Shown one piece after another: positions 42,821 to 50,345 of a stretch of DNA of 64,000 bases. The notes below the pieces were generated by a model. The model worked only from the letters and a program-made list of their open reading frames with translations. It made no database searches and was not told the DNA's origin. The DNA lies in the NCBI RefSeq assembly GCF_014384885.1, contig NZ_JACRST010000011.1, positions 1 through 64,000 on the forward strand, written 5' to 3'. The position numbers were made by a program, and so were the translations under genes. This DNA comes from Ligaoa zhengdingensis (GTDB lineage: Bacteria; Bacillota; Clostridia; Oscillospirales; Ruminococcaceae). Position 1 is the stretch's first letter, and the number at the start of each line of letters is the position of its first letter.

Positions 42821-43522
42821 TTATCTTGCCACCAGCACGCTCGCGCGCTCATAGGCTTCTTCCACGATTTTCAGCGCCGAGTTGATGCCGATGCCAAAGC
42901 GGCTGCAGCCCGCGTCCATCATTTCGAGGAGCGTATCCAGGGTGCGGATGCCGCCCGCCGCTTTGATGAGCGCCGCGTTGCCGATGGTGCTTTTGATCAG
43001 ACGGATGGTATCTACGGTTGTGGGCCTCGGGCCCCAGCCCGTGCCGGTCTTGACATAGGTGACGCCCGCCTCCACGGCGATTTCAGCGCCGCGGGCAATC
43101 TCATCGTCGGTGAGGTAACAAATTTCCAGGATGGATTTTACTGGCCGGCCGTTGGCCGCCTCCACCACGGCTTTGATGTCGTCGCGGACCAAATCGTATT
43201 CGCCGGATTTGAGCGCGCCCACGTTGATGACCATATCGAGCTCATCCACGCCGTAAGCGATCATCTCCTTGGCATCCGCCACCTTGACGAAAGTCGTATC
43301 GGCGCCCGAGGGAAATCCAACCACTCCTCCCACCATCACGTCCTCTGTATCACTGAGCTGTTCCACCAAATATCTGGTAAAACAGGGCATCGCAAATGCT
43401 GCGATAAAATGGTGCTTCTTGGAAGCTTCCACGATACGATCAACTTCTTCCAGCGCTACGTCGGTTCGCACGCCGCTAATGTCGATGACCCTGGCTATTT
43501 TTGTCAAATCCAAGTTCGGCAT
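42821..43522 (-). CDS. deoC: Deoxyribose-phosphate aldolase-type (DeoC) class I aldolase
   Basis: A 233-residue TIM-barrel aldolase. The Schiff-base lysine is K158 in VKTGTGWG, the helper lysine K187 in KAAGGIRT, and DMVINVGALKSG carries the conserved Asp. DeoC cleaves 2-deoxyribose-5-phosphate to glyceraldehyde-3-phosphate and acetaldehyde. Since the partner is an FGGY rather than a PfkB kinase, a related ketose or deoxysugar phosphate is possible. ATG 43522 is chosen with GAGAGG 9 bases upstream; ATG 43531 touches the ribosome site. First gene of the operon, transcribed from site B. Confidence 0.88.
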   Translation of the reverse strand: MPNLDLTKIARVIDISGVRTDVALEEVDRIVEASKKHHFIAAFAMPCFTRYLVEQLSDTEDVMVGGVVGFPSGADTTFVKVADAKEMIAYGVDELDMVINVGALKSGEYDLVRDDIKAVVEAANGRPVKSILEICYLTDDEIARGAEIAVEAGVTYVKTGTGWGPRPTTVDTIRLIKSTIGNAALIKAAGGIRTLDTLLEMMDAGCSRFGIGINSALKIVEEAYERASVLVAR

Positions 43523-43565
43523 ATCACCCATCCTCTCTAGTTTTGCCCTTGTCTAAGGTGATTAC

Positions 43566-43594
43566 ATTATAACGTAATTATGTTTAACTGGCAA
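43566..43594 (-). promoter_or_regulatory. Promoter with shared operator block (site B), sugar operon
   Basis: On the minus strand TTGCCA (43594-43589), 17 bases, TATAAT (43571-43566). The plus strand reads ATTATAACGTAATTATGTTT at 43566-43585, identical to site A; including flanks, 27 of 30 bases match. The dyad CAT-AT-ACGT-AT-ATG (14 of 18 positions symmetric) centres on ACGT. Transcription would start near 43559, about 37 bases before deoC. Confidence 0.85.
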
Positions 43595-43771
43595 TAGATT
43601 TTGCAAAACTTCAGAATTATTGGATATCGCTACAATTATTTTTGTTTTATCTTAGTTATTATCATTATTGACAGTTTCTAATAGGTGCTGTTTTAAATAC
43701 GTTTCTAACATCCGGTCGAAAAAACATGTTGTTTTTTGGGTTAATGGTATCGAAAACTGCCGCTTTTGCGA

Positions 43772-43820
43772 GTCAAAAAAACTCCCCCGCCGCACGTGTG
43801 CAGCAGAGGAGTTTTTTGAC
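43772..43820 (-). terminator. Terminator of the gntR gene
   Basis: GTCAAAAAAACTCC pairs with GGAGTTTTTTGAC 22 bases after the gntR stop. The stretch 43595-43771 towards site B is AT-rich and holds no gene that I can support. Confidence 0.88.
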
Positions 43821-43841
43821 TATCCAGGCGCCTGTCAGGAC

Positions 43842-44576
43842 TTAGAACATCGAGTCCTCCTTGTAGCGCCCTTCCATATTGATTTCGAGCTCATACCGGT
43901 CGCCCACCAGGCTCAGGCGGTCAGCACACACCGGCCTGCCGTTGGCGTAACACACCCGGCGCATATAAAGCAGCGCTGAGCCGATGGGGATTTGCAGCAT
44001 CTCCGCGTCGGTAAAATCGGCCGACTTGGCGGAGATGCGGTCGAATGCGGAGTCGATGTTGATGTTGTACTGCTCCTCCAAAAACTGATAGAGCGATGTG
44101 ATGGCGTTGACATAATTCTCGATGCCCGGGACCATGGCCGGGATAAGATGATTGCGCATGATCGCGATCGGCTTTTCATCGGCCAACTGGATGCGCTGCA
44201 CCCGCACCACCTTCTCGCCCACCGGGATGCCCAGGTCGGCTGAGAGGCGCGGGGTGGCCTCGATGGTGTCGATGTACATATTTTTTGGCCGCACCTTGCA
44301 GCCCTTTTTGCGCAGCGTCTCCGAAATGGATGTCACCATGTTGAGATTTTGTTTGGTCCTATAGTCAAGAATCTGTGTGCCGCGCCCCTGTTTTGCCACC
44401 ACAAATCCCTCTCGGGAAAGGATGTCCACCGCGCGGCGCACTGTAGTACGGCTGACGTTGAAACGTTTTTCCAGTTCCGGTTCCGGAGGCAGCAATTCAC
44501 CGATCGCGTATTCGCCGTCGATAATCTCCCGTTTGATGATTTTGTAGACCCGCATATACGCTGGAATTTTTTCCAC
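43842..44576 (-). CDS. GntR-family regulator, HutC subfamily (UTRA domain)
   Basis: A 244-residue regulator. The winged helix-turn-helix is at about 5-72 (IGELLPPEPELEKRFNVSRT, then TVRRAVDILSREG); the UTRA effector domain follows from about 90 to the end (VVRVQRIQLADEKPIAIMRN). GTG 44576 has GGGAGG 8 bases upstream. It lies between the ahb heme operon and the sugar operon. A partial copy of the ATTATAACGTAATT block is at its own promoter, and full copies control the cytochrome, sugar and hemA operons, making it the best candidate for the shared regulator. UTRA domains bind small metabolites, often sugars or sugar phosphates. Confidence 0.9.
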   Translation of the reverse strand: MEKIPAYMRVYKIIKREIIDGEYAIGELLPPEPELEKRFNVSRTTVRRAVDILSREGFVVAKQGRGTQILDYRTKQNLNMVTSISETLRKKGCKVRPKNMYIDTIEATPRLSADLGIPVGEKVVRVQRIQLADEKPIAIMRNHLIPAMVPGIENYVNAITSLYQFLEEQYNINIDSAFDRISAKSADFTDAEMLQIPIGSALLYMRRVCYANGRPVCADRLSLVGDRYELEINMEGRYKEDSMF

Positions 44577-44614
44577 AATGAATTCCTCCCGTTTGTTACA
44601 TATATTTGGAAATA

Positions 44615-44628
44615 ATTATAACATAATT
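44615..44628 (-). promoter_or_regulatory. Partial operator block (site C) and extended -10 promoter of gntR
   Basis: ATTATAACATAATT on the plus strand matches the first 14 bases of sites A and B at 13 positions, then diverges. On the minus strand it supplies an extended -10 (TGTTATAAT), with only a weak -35. The predicted start is about 30 bases before the GTG. Part of the likeness could simply be the promoter. Confidence 0.6.
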
Positions 44629-44716
44629 CGACACATAAATGACCTGTTTGCCGTCCAATTATTCTTAATTTTTTGTGTTAATCTGCACAATTTATTTTTT
44701 TAATGCCACGAGGTCA

Positions 44717-45190
44717 TCATGTCTCGCTATAATATTTCATTCCAGCTTTTTTCAGCTCCCGGATGGTGCTGAGCAGGCGGTATTCGCTGCAACCGGTGCG
44801 CGCAGCGATCTCACGCACCGCCCGTAGCACCCCTTCTTCGGAGTTCGCATGGATCATCGTATACAGGTTGTAGGGCCAATCCCGCTGGCGCAGGCGGCAG
44901 TAGCAGTGGGATACCTCGCGTTGGCTCGCCATCAGCTCCCCGACGCGCGCGGTCTCATCGTCCGGTACATCCCACACCACCATGACGTTGTGCATATATC
45001 CCGCCTTGACGTGGTGTAGCGCCACGCCGATGCGGCGCATCTCCCCCGTCTCCTGCATCCGCTGTACGCGCCGCAGCAGCTCCTTCTCCTCCACGCCCAA
45101 CCGCTGCGCGATCTCGCGGAACGGTGTGGGCGAAAGGGGCAGGTCGTCACACAGCGCGCGCACAATCCTTCTATCCAGTGGGTCCCTCAT
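44717..45190 (-). CDS. ahbB: Siroheme decarboxylase subunit AhbB (Lrp/AsnC-like)
   Basis: A 157-residue protein of the AhbA/B-NirDLGH family. An N-terminal Lrp-type helix-turn-helix fold is followed by the hallmark VSHCYCRLRQRDWPYNLYTM. With AhbA it removes the C12 and C18 acetate carboxyls of siroheme to give 12,18-didecarboxysiroheme. ATG 45190 directly follows a GGAGGAGGGAGG run that overlaps the end of ahbA; the upstream TTG at 45214 is unlikely. Last gene of the heme operon. No clear terminator before gntR was found, so some read-through is possible. Confidence 0.9.
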   Translation of the reverse strand: MRDPLDRRIVRALCDDLPLSPTPFREIAQRLGVEEKELLRRVQRMQETGEMRRIGVALHHVKAGYMHNVMVVWDVPDDETARVGELMASQREVSHCYCRLRQRDWPYNLYTMIHANSEEGVLRAVREIAARTGCSEYRLLSTIRELKKAGMKYYSET

Positions 45191-45650
45191 TCCGGCCTCC
45201 CTCCTCCATATCAAAATTCACTTTAATTTTATAAAAAGCCAGCGAAGAAAAGTCGCGCACCTCCACGCCAGCCGCCCGCTCGATCTCCCGTACTGTGCGG
45301 CTGACCCCTTGCTCGCCCTCTGCGATCACGGTGAACCATACATTGTACTGGTCGTTGTCGCGCAGATAGTTGTGCGTCACCTGTGGAAACGCATTGATCG
45401 CCGCCGCCACCCGATCGAGATCCCCTTCGGGCACCTTGGCGGCGCACAGCGTGCTCCGGTAGCCCAGCGCCGCGGGCTGGAAAAAAGCGGAGATGCGGCG
45501 GATGATTCCGTCCTCCTTGAGACGCGCCACGCGGGCGATGAACTCCTCTTCGGTGACGCCGGCCTGCCCGGCCAGAGCAAGGTACGGCCGGTCGCACACC
45601 GGCAGCCCGTTTTGCAGCAGGTTGAGTATCCTGCGGTCGGTCCCGTCCAT
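45171..45650 (-). CDS. ahbA: Siroheme decarboxylase subunit AhbA (Lrp/AsnC-like)
   Basis: A 159-residue paralogue of AhbB with the same fold. The family motif is present in the AhbA form (VTHNYLRDNDQYNVWFTVI). AhbA and AhbB form the heterodimeric siroheme decarboxylase. It lies three bases after ahbD and overlaps ahbB by 20 bases, so the subunits are probably made together. Confidence 0.9.
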   Translation of the reverse strand: MDGTDRRILNLLQNGLPVCDRPYLALAGQAGVTEEEFIARVARLKEDGIIRRISAFFQPAALGYRSTLCAAKVPEGDLDRVAAAINAFPQVTHNYLRDNDQYNVWFTVIAEGEQGVSRTVREIERAAGVEVRDFSSLAFYKIKVNFDMEEGGRNEGPTG

Positions 45651-45653
45651 ACG

Positions 45654-46646
45654 CTACCGCCCCCTTTGGCCGTACTGGCAGATGATGTCCTCCGCCATCA
45701 GGTTGCCGTCGTGATAATAGGCGGCCCGGGCGCGGCACCCGCCGCAGCTCTTCTGATAGGCGCACGCCCCGCACGCGCCCTCATAGGCTGCGGTGCGCAG
45801 GCGGTGGAACACCGGGTTGTCGCGCCAAATCTCGTCGAACGGGGTCTCGCGCACGTTGCCGATCTCCTCGCTGATATAGGCGCACGGCTGCACCCGGCCG
45901 GTCGGCCCGATGATACAGTAGGAGGTACCCGCGATGCAGCCCTTGCCGAAGCGCATGGGCACCCCGAGCTGTTTGGCGATGCGCATGAACTGGGGCGCGC
46001 AGGTGGGTTTGATCTCGATGTCCACCTCCGCAGCCTTTTTCACCGCGCGGGTGAGCACCTCCTCATAGGTATCGGGATCGAGCGCCTCGTCCGCGATATC
46101 CTTGCCGCGGCCGGTCGGCACCAAAAAGAAGATGTGGTGAGCCACCGCGCCGCGCTCCACGGCGAAGTCGGTGAGCTGTTCCAGCTCGGGCGCGTTCCAA
46201 TCCATGATGGTGGTGTGAATCTGAAAAGGGAGCCCCGCCTTCTTGCAGTTTTCCATCCCCTGCACCGCGCGGTCCCACGCATGCTCGCACCCGCGCAGCT
46301 TGTCGTGGCGGCAGCGGTCGAGGCTGTCCAGGCTGATACCCACGCCCCGTGCGCCGGCCTCCTTCAGTTTTTGCGCCGCTTCCTCGGTGATCAGCGTGCC
46401 GTTGCTGCCCAGCACCGGGCGCAGCCCCCGCTGCGCGGCGTGGGCGATCAATTCATAGATGTCCTCGCGCATCAGCGGCTCGCCGCCGCTGAAGATCATC
46501 ACCTTGAAACCCGCTCGCGCGATCTCGTCGATCAGCTTTTTGCCCTCGGCGGTGTTCAGTTCCCCCGCCCGGCGGTCACCCGATTCGCGGTAGCAGTGGC
46601 TGCAATACAGGTTGCATTCGTTGGTGGTGTTCCAGGATAAAATCAT
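45654..46646 (-). CDS. ahbD: Radical SAM heme synthase AhbD
   Basis: A 330-residue radical SAM/SPASM protein beginning MILSWNTTNECNLYCSHCYR, which contains the CX3CX2C cluster motif and matches AhbD starts. GGEPL and the C-terminal SPASM cysteines (CIAGTSYC; CGACAYQKSCGGC) are intact. AhbD converts the two propionates of Fe-coproporphyrin III to vinyl groups, the last step to heme b in the siroheme-dependent pathway. It overlaps ahbC by four bases. Confidence 0.88.
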   Translation of the reverse strand: MILSWNTTNECNLYCSHCYRESGDRRAGELNTAEGKKLIDEIARAGFKVMIFSGGEPLMREDIYELIAHAAQRGLRPVLGSNGTLITEEAAQKLKEAGARGVGISLDSLDRCRHDKLRGCEHAWDRAVQGMENCKKAGLPFQIHTTIMDWNAPELEQLTDFAVERGAVAHHIFFLVPTGRGKDIADEALDPDTYEEVLTRAVKKAAEVDIEIKPTCAPQFMRIAKQLGVPMRFGKGCIAGTSYCIIGPTGRVQPCAYISEEIGNVRETPFDEIWRDNPVFHRLRTAAYEGACGACAYQKSCGGCRARAAYYHDGNLMAEDIICQYGQRGR

Positions 46647-47833
46647 AAGCGTGCCCCCTCTCCCACGGCGATCTCCTCGTCAGTCAGGTAACAAGCCGGG
46701 TCGCTGTCCCAGAAGTCGCCGTCGATCGCTTCCGCACGGGCGCGGAAGTTTCCGTTGCAGATTTCATAGTAGCCGCAGGCGGCGCACCGGCCGTGGATCT
46801 TCTCCCGGCGGCGGCGCAGGTCGTGCAGCAGCGGGATCGAATCGTCGGTCCAAATCTCGCTGAACGGCCGCTCGCGGACATTGCCGAGGGTGTGGTGCTG
46901 GGTGAACTGGTCGGGATGCACATTGCCGAGGTTATCCACGTTGGCAAACGCCATGCCCGAACGATTGCCGCCGTTGACCGCCAGCCGCCCGTACACCTGT
47001 TCGGCCTGCTCCGGCCGGTTCTTTTTGAGCCATTGGTAGAGGTAAACCCCATCCGCGTGGTTGTCCACCATCAAAATCTCCTTTTTGAGCCCGCGCCGGT
47101 CGAAGTCCAGCACCGCCTCAATGATCCGGTCCATCACGGCCCGGGTCTGTTCGTGGGTCACATCCTCCTCGATCATCTTGCTGCCTCGCCCGGAGTAGAC
47201 CAGGTGGTAGAAGCAGACGCGATCGACCGATTCCTCCTCGAGCAGCCGGATGATCTGATCCAGCTCGCCGACATTGTGTTTGTTGATGGTGAAGCGCAGC
47301 CCGACCTTCTGGCCGATCGCCACGCAGTTGCGGATGCCCTGCAAAGAGCGCTGATACGCCCCCTTGACCCCGCGGAAGGCGTCGTGGATTTCCTCCATGC
47401 CGTCCATGCTGATGCCGACGTAGCCCACGCCGATCTGCTGAAGGCGGCGCGCCACTTCCGGGGTGATGAGGGTGCCGTTGGTGGAAATGGTGGGCCGCAC
47501 ACCGCACTCCGCGCAGTATTCGGCCAGTTCAAAGAAGTCCTTCCGCATCAGCGGTTCGCCGCCGGTAAACAGCAGCACTGGCACGTGGAATTCGCCCAAA
47601 TCCTTGATAAACGCCTTGGCCTCGCCGGTGGTCAGCTCGTTTTCATACTTTTTATTCTCCGAAGAGGCATAGCAGTGGACGCACTTGAGGTTGCAGGTGC
47701 GCGACATGTTCCAGGCCACCACCGGGCCGCAGCCCGCGCGCGTCCCCGTCAGGTAGCCCCTGGCCGAATCCGCGTAGCGGATGCTGTTCCCATAGCTTTC
47801 GCTGCCCACCAAAAGTTTTGTTACGTCGAGCAT
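46643..47833 (-). CDS. ahbC: Radical SAM Fe-coproporphyrin III synthase AhbC
   Basis: A 396-residue radical SAM/SPASM enzyme of the NirJ/AhbC group. The N terminus VTKLLVGSESYGNSIRYAD and the VVAWNMSRTCNLKCVHCYA cluster site are typical, with FTGGEPL next; the C-terminal cysteines lie in CAACGYYEICNG. AhbC removes the C2 and C7 acetates of 12,18-didecarboxysiroheme to give Fe-coproporphyrin III. It lies 36 bases after hemA. It is told apart from AhbD by the N-terminal extension and position in the operon; their roles could be swapped only if the family assignment is wrong. Confidence 0.87.
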   Translation of the reverse strand: MLDVTKLLVGSESYGNSIRYADSARGYLTGTRAGCGPVVAWNMSRTCNLKCVHCYASSENKKYENELTTGEAKAFIKDLGEFHVPVLLFTGGEPLMRKDFFELAEYCAECGVRPTISTNGTLITPEVARRLQQIGVGYVGISMDGMEEIHDAFRGVKGAYQRSLQGIRNCVAIGQKVGLRFTINKHNVGELDQIIRLLEEESVDRVCFYHLVYSGRGSKMIEEDVTHEQTRAVMDRIIEAVLDFDRRGLKKEILMVDNHADGVYLYQWLKKNRPEQAEQVYGRLAVNGGNRSGMAFANVDNLGNVHPDQFTQHHTLGNVRERPFSEIWTDDSIPLLHDLRRRREKIHGRCAACGYYEICNGNFRARAEAIDGDFWDSDPACYLTDEEIAVGEGARL

Positions 47834-47869
47834 AGGGTCCTATCCTCCCAATTCTTCTGTATTGCGCGG

Positions 47870-49129
47870 TCAAAGCGCGTCCTCGCGCCGCCGCTTGTCG
47901 TGAAGCATCCCGCCCAGGCAGCGGAAAAACACCTCGATGTCCTCCTTGCAGGCGGTTTCCTTCACCCGGTAGATGAATTTTTCCATGATCTCGTCCACTG
48001 CGCCGCTCACCGCCTGCCGGATGACCTCCTCGTCGCGCGGGTCGGCCGCCTGGCGGCAGGCCACCTTCACCCGGCGGTCCACCCGGCGCTGCGCGCATTC
48101 GCGCACATCCTGCAGCAGCGGCACGTTCTGCCGGAAGGCGAACCACCGCTCAAATTCGTCCACGTCGCGCTGGATCTCCTCCTCGGCAAGCAGCGACTTC
48201 TCGCTGCGCAGCTTGCGGTTGGCCTCAGCCACCCCCTTGAGCTGATCGATATTGTAATAGGCGCACTGCGCCAACTGTACGATGTCGCCGTCGATATCGC
48301 GGGGCACCGCCAGGTCGAGAAAGACGCGCGGTTTTTGCGTTGCTATGTATTGACGCGCGTCTGCGAATGTTATAGTATAATGCGGGCTGCTTGTGCAGCT
48401 CACCACCACATCAGCCTCGTCCAGATAGTCGTAGCGCCGTTCATACGGCACCTGCGCTGCGGACGGGCACTTGGCCGCAAGGTTGGTGGCCGAACATCTG
48501 CTGCGCACAGTCACACGCGCGTCCATGCCAGCTGCAGTGAGATTTTTCAGCGCGATCACGCCCATCTCGCCCGAGCCCACCACCAGCGCCTTTTTGCCCT
48601 CCAGGCTGCCGAGCTGCTTTTGCGCGGCGTGCACCGCAATGGTGCCCACCGAAATGGAACAACTGGACAGGCCGGTCTTGCTCTTGGTCCGCTTGGCGGT
48701 GGTGATCGCCGCGCGGAACAGGGTGTTCATCACCATGCCCGACAGCTTGGCTTCGAGGGCCAACGTGTGCGCCAGCTTGACCTGCCGCAGAATTTCGTCC
48801 TCCCCCATCACCTGGGAATCGAGCCCCGACGCCACCCGGAACAGGTACGAAACGCATTTTTTGCCCTCGTAGAGGTACAGGTGCTTCCTCAGCCGGGTGA
48901 CCTCCATCCCGCAGCTCTCGCACAGCGCCTGTTCCGCGCGGTTGGCGTCCGCCTGATAGAGGTAGACCTCGGTGCGGTTGCAGGTGGAGAGCAGCACGCC
49001 CTCCCGCGCTCCGGACTGCCCGATGATCTGCGCCAGCCGCTGCGGGCACTGCGCGCTGCAAACGCTCAGCTTCTCTCGAATCTCCAGCGGCGCGGTCTTA
49101 TAGCTGATACCAATGACAAGCAAGTCCAT
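47870..49129 (-). CDS. hemA: Glutamyl-tRNA reductase
   Basis: A 419-residue HemA. The nucleophile C50 lies in LLSTCNRTEVY, followed by GEDEILRQVK and the NADPH fold VVGSGEMG, with the C-terminal dimerisation helices intact. It makes glutamate-1-semialdehyde, the first committed step of tetrapyrrole synthesis. ATG 49129 gives the family-typical start MDLLVIGISYKTAP; TTG 49153 and GTG 49138 are alternatives. It heads the operon hemA-ahbC-ahbD-ahbA-ahbB. hemL, hemB, hemC, hemD and siroheme synthase must be elsewhere. Confidence 0.93.
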   Translation of the reverse strand: MDLLVIGISYKTAPLEIREKLSVCSAQCPQRLAQIIGQSGAREGVLLSTCNRTEVYLYQADANRAEQALCESCGMEVTRLRKHLYLYEGKKCVSYLFRVASGLDSQVMGEDEILRQVKLAHTLALEAKLSGMVMNTLFRAAITTAKRTKSKTGLSSCSISVGTIAVHAAQKQLGSLEGKKALVVGSGEMGVIALKNLTAAGMDARVTVRSRCSATNLAAKCPSAAQVPYERRYDYLDEADVVVSCTSSPHYTITFADARQYIATQKPRVFLDLAVPRDIDGDIVQLAQCAYYNIDQLKGVAEANRKLRSEKSLLAEEEIQRDVDEFERWFAFRQNVPLLQDVRECAQRRVDRRVKVACRQAADPRDEEVIRQAVSGAVDEIMEKFIYRVKETACKEDIEVFFRCLGGMLHDKRRREDAL

Positions 49130-49172
49130 TTTTTTCACCGTCCATCGCTTCAACCCATGATGTAGTAATTAC

Positions 49173-49201
49173 ATTATAACATCATTATGTTTGTCTCTCA
49201 A
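49173..49201 (-). promoter_or_regulatory. Promoter with shared operator block (site D), hemA-ahb operon
   Basis: On the minus strand TTGAGA (49201-49196), 17 bases, TATAAT (49178-49173). The plus strand ATTATAACATCATTATGTTT (49173-49192) matches sites A and B at 18 of 20 positions. The remaining bases up to the EamA gene at 49378 are AT-rich and hold no recognisable gene. Confidence 0.82.
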
Positions 49202-49377
49202 TCTATTTTTTTCGTTATGCAACTAAATTATTGAGAGTATCTTTGTGTAATTTTCCGATATATTCGTGATTTTTCCTCTTTTAGAGCCAATATTTGCGTC
49301 AATTTGAACAGTTAAGCACGTGCGGCAAACATATTACCCGCTAAAACATCATGTTAAATTCAGAAGGAGCGACTTCC

Positions 49378-50292
49378 ATGATCGAACGAAAAAACCTGGC
49401 CGGGCATCTGGCCGCATTGTTCACCATCCTCATCTGGGGCACCACCTTCGTCTCCACCAAGGTGCTGCTGCGCAGCTTCCAGCCCATCGAAATCCTGTTT
49501 TTCCGGTTCGCTCTGGGTTACCTGGCGCTGCTGCTGGCAAAGCCCCGGCCCCTGCGGTGCGCGCAGCCGCGGCAGGAGCTCTATTTTATGGGCGCGGGCC
49601 TGTGCGGCGTCACCCTCTACTTCCTGTGTGAAAACATCGCGCTCACCTATACCCTTGCCTCCAACGTGGGGGTGCTCGTGTCGATCTCGCCGTTCTTCAC
49701 CGCGATTCTTGCCCACCGCTTTCTCGACGGGGAGCGGCTGCACCCGCGCTTTTTCCTGGGCTTTGCGGCCGCCATCGCGGGTATCGCGCTCATCGGCCTC
49801 AACGGCAGCTTCGTGCTCAAGCTGAACCCCATGGGCGACCTGCTGGCGGCGTTGGCCGCGGTGGTGTGGGCGATTTACTCGGTATTGATGCGCAAAATCA
49901 GCGGGTTTGGCTACGGCACCGTGCAGTGTACCCGCCGGGTGTTCTTCTACGGCCTGCTGTTCATGATTCCGGCCCTGTTTTTCTTTCCCTTCGAGTTCGG
50001 CCTCGAGCGTCTGGCCCAACCGGTCAACCTGCTCAACCTCCTCTTCCTCGGTCTGGGCGCGTCGGCCGCCTGCTTCGCCACCTGGAACTGGGCGGTCAAA
50101 ACGCTGGGGGCTGTCAAGACCAGTATCTACATCTATGCCGTCCCGGTCGTGACCATTCTCTTTTCAGCGCTCATCCTGCACGAGCATATCACCTGGATGG
50201 CGCTCGCCGGCACCGCCTTGACGTTGCTGGGGTTGCTGCTCTCGGAAAACCTGCTCGCGCATCTGCGGCGCGCGCGCACCCATGGAAGCTGA
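49378..50292 (+). CDS. EamA-family (DMT superfamily) permease
   Basis: A 304-residue permease with ten predicted helices in two EamA repeats (LIWGTTFVSTKVLL; VVWAIYSVLMRKI). ATG 49378 has AAGGAG 8 bases upstream, which excludes the in-frame ATG at 49351. It stands alone, divergent from hemA and convergent with uppP. Substrate unknown. It is not closely similar to the EamA protein at 15.5 kb beyond the family level. Confidence 0.88.
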   Translation: MIERKNLAGHLAALFTILIWGTTFVSTKVLLRSFQPIEILFFRFALGYLALLLAKPRPLRCAQPRQELYFMGAGLCGVTLYFLCENIALTYTLASNVGVLVSISPFFTAILAHRFLDGERLHPRFFLGFAAAIAGIALIGLNGSFVLKLNPMGDLLAALAAVVWAIYSVLMRKISGFGYGTVQCTRRVFFYGLLFMIPALFFFPFEFGLERLAQPVNLLNLLFLGLGASAACFATWNWAVKTLGAVKTSIYIYAVPVVTILFSALILHEHITWMALAGTALTLLGLLLSENLLAHLRRARTHGS

Positions 50293-50295
50293 AAA

Positions 50296-50328
50296 GGGCC
50301 CGGTCCGACTTGCGGTCGGACCGGGCCC
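50296..50328. terminator. Bidirectional terminator between the EamA permease and uppP
   Basis: A perfect 14-base-pair stem (GGGCCCGGTCCGAC, loop TTGCG) with AAAA on one side and CCTTAT on the other. It serves two convergent genes. Confidence 0.9.
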
Positions 50329-50345
50329 CTTATGTTGCTGATCTG

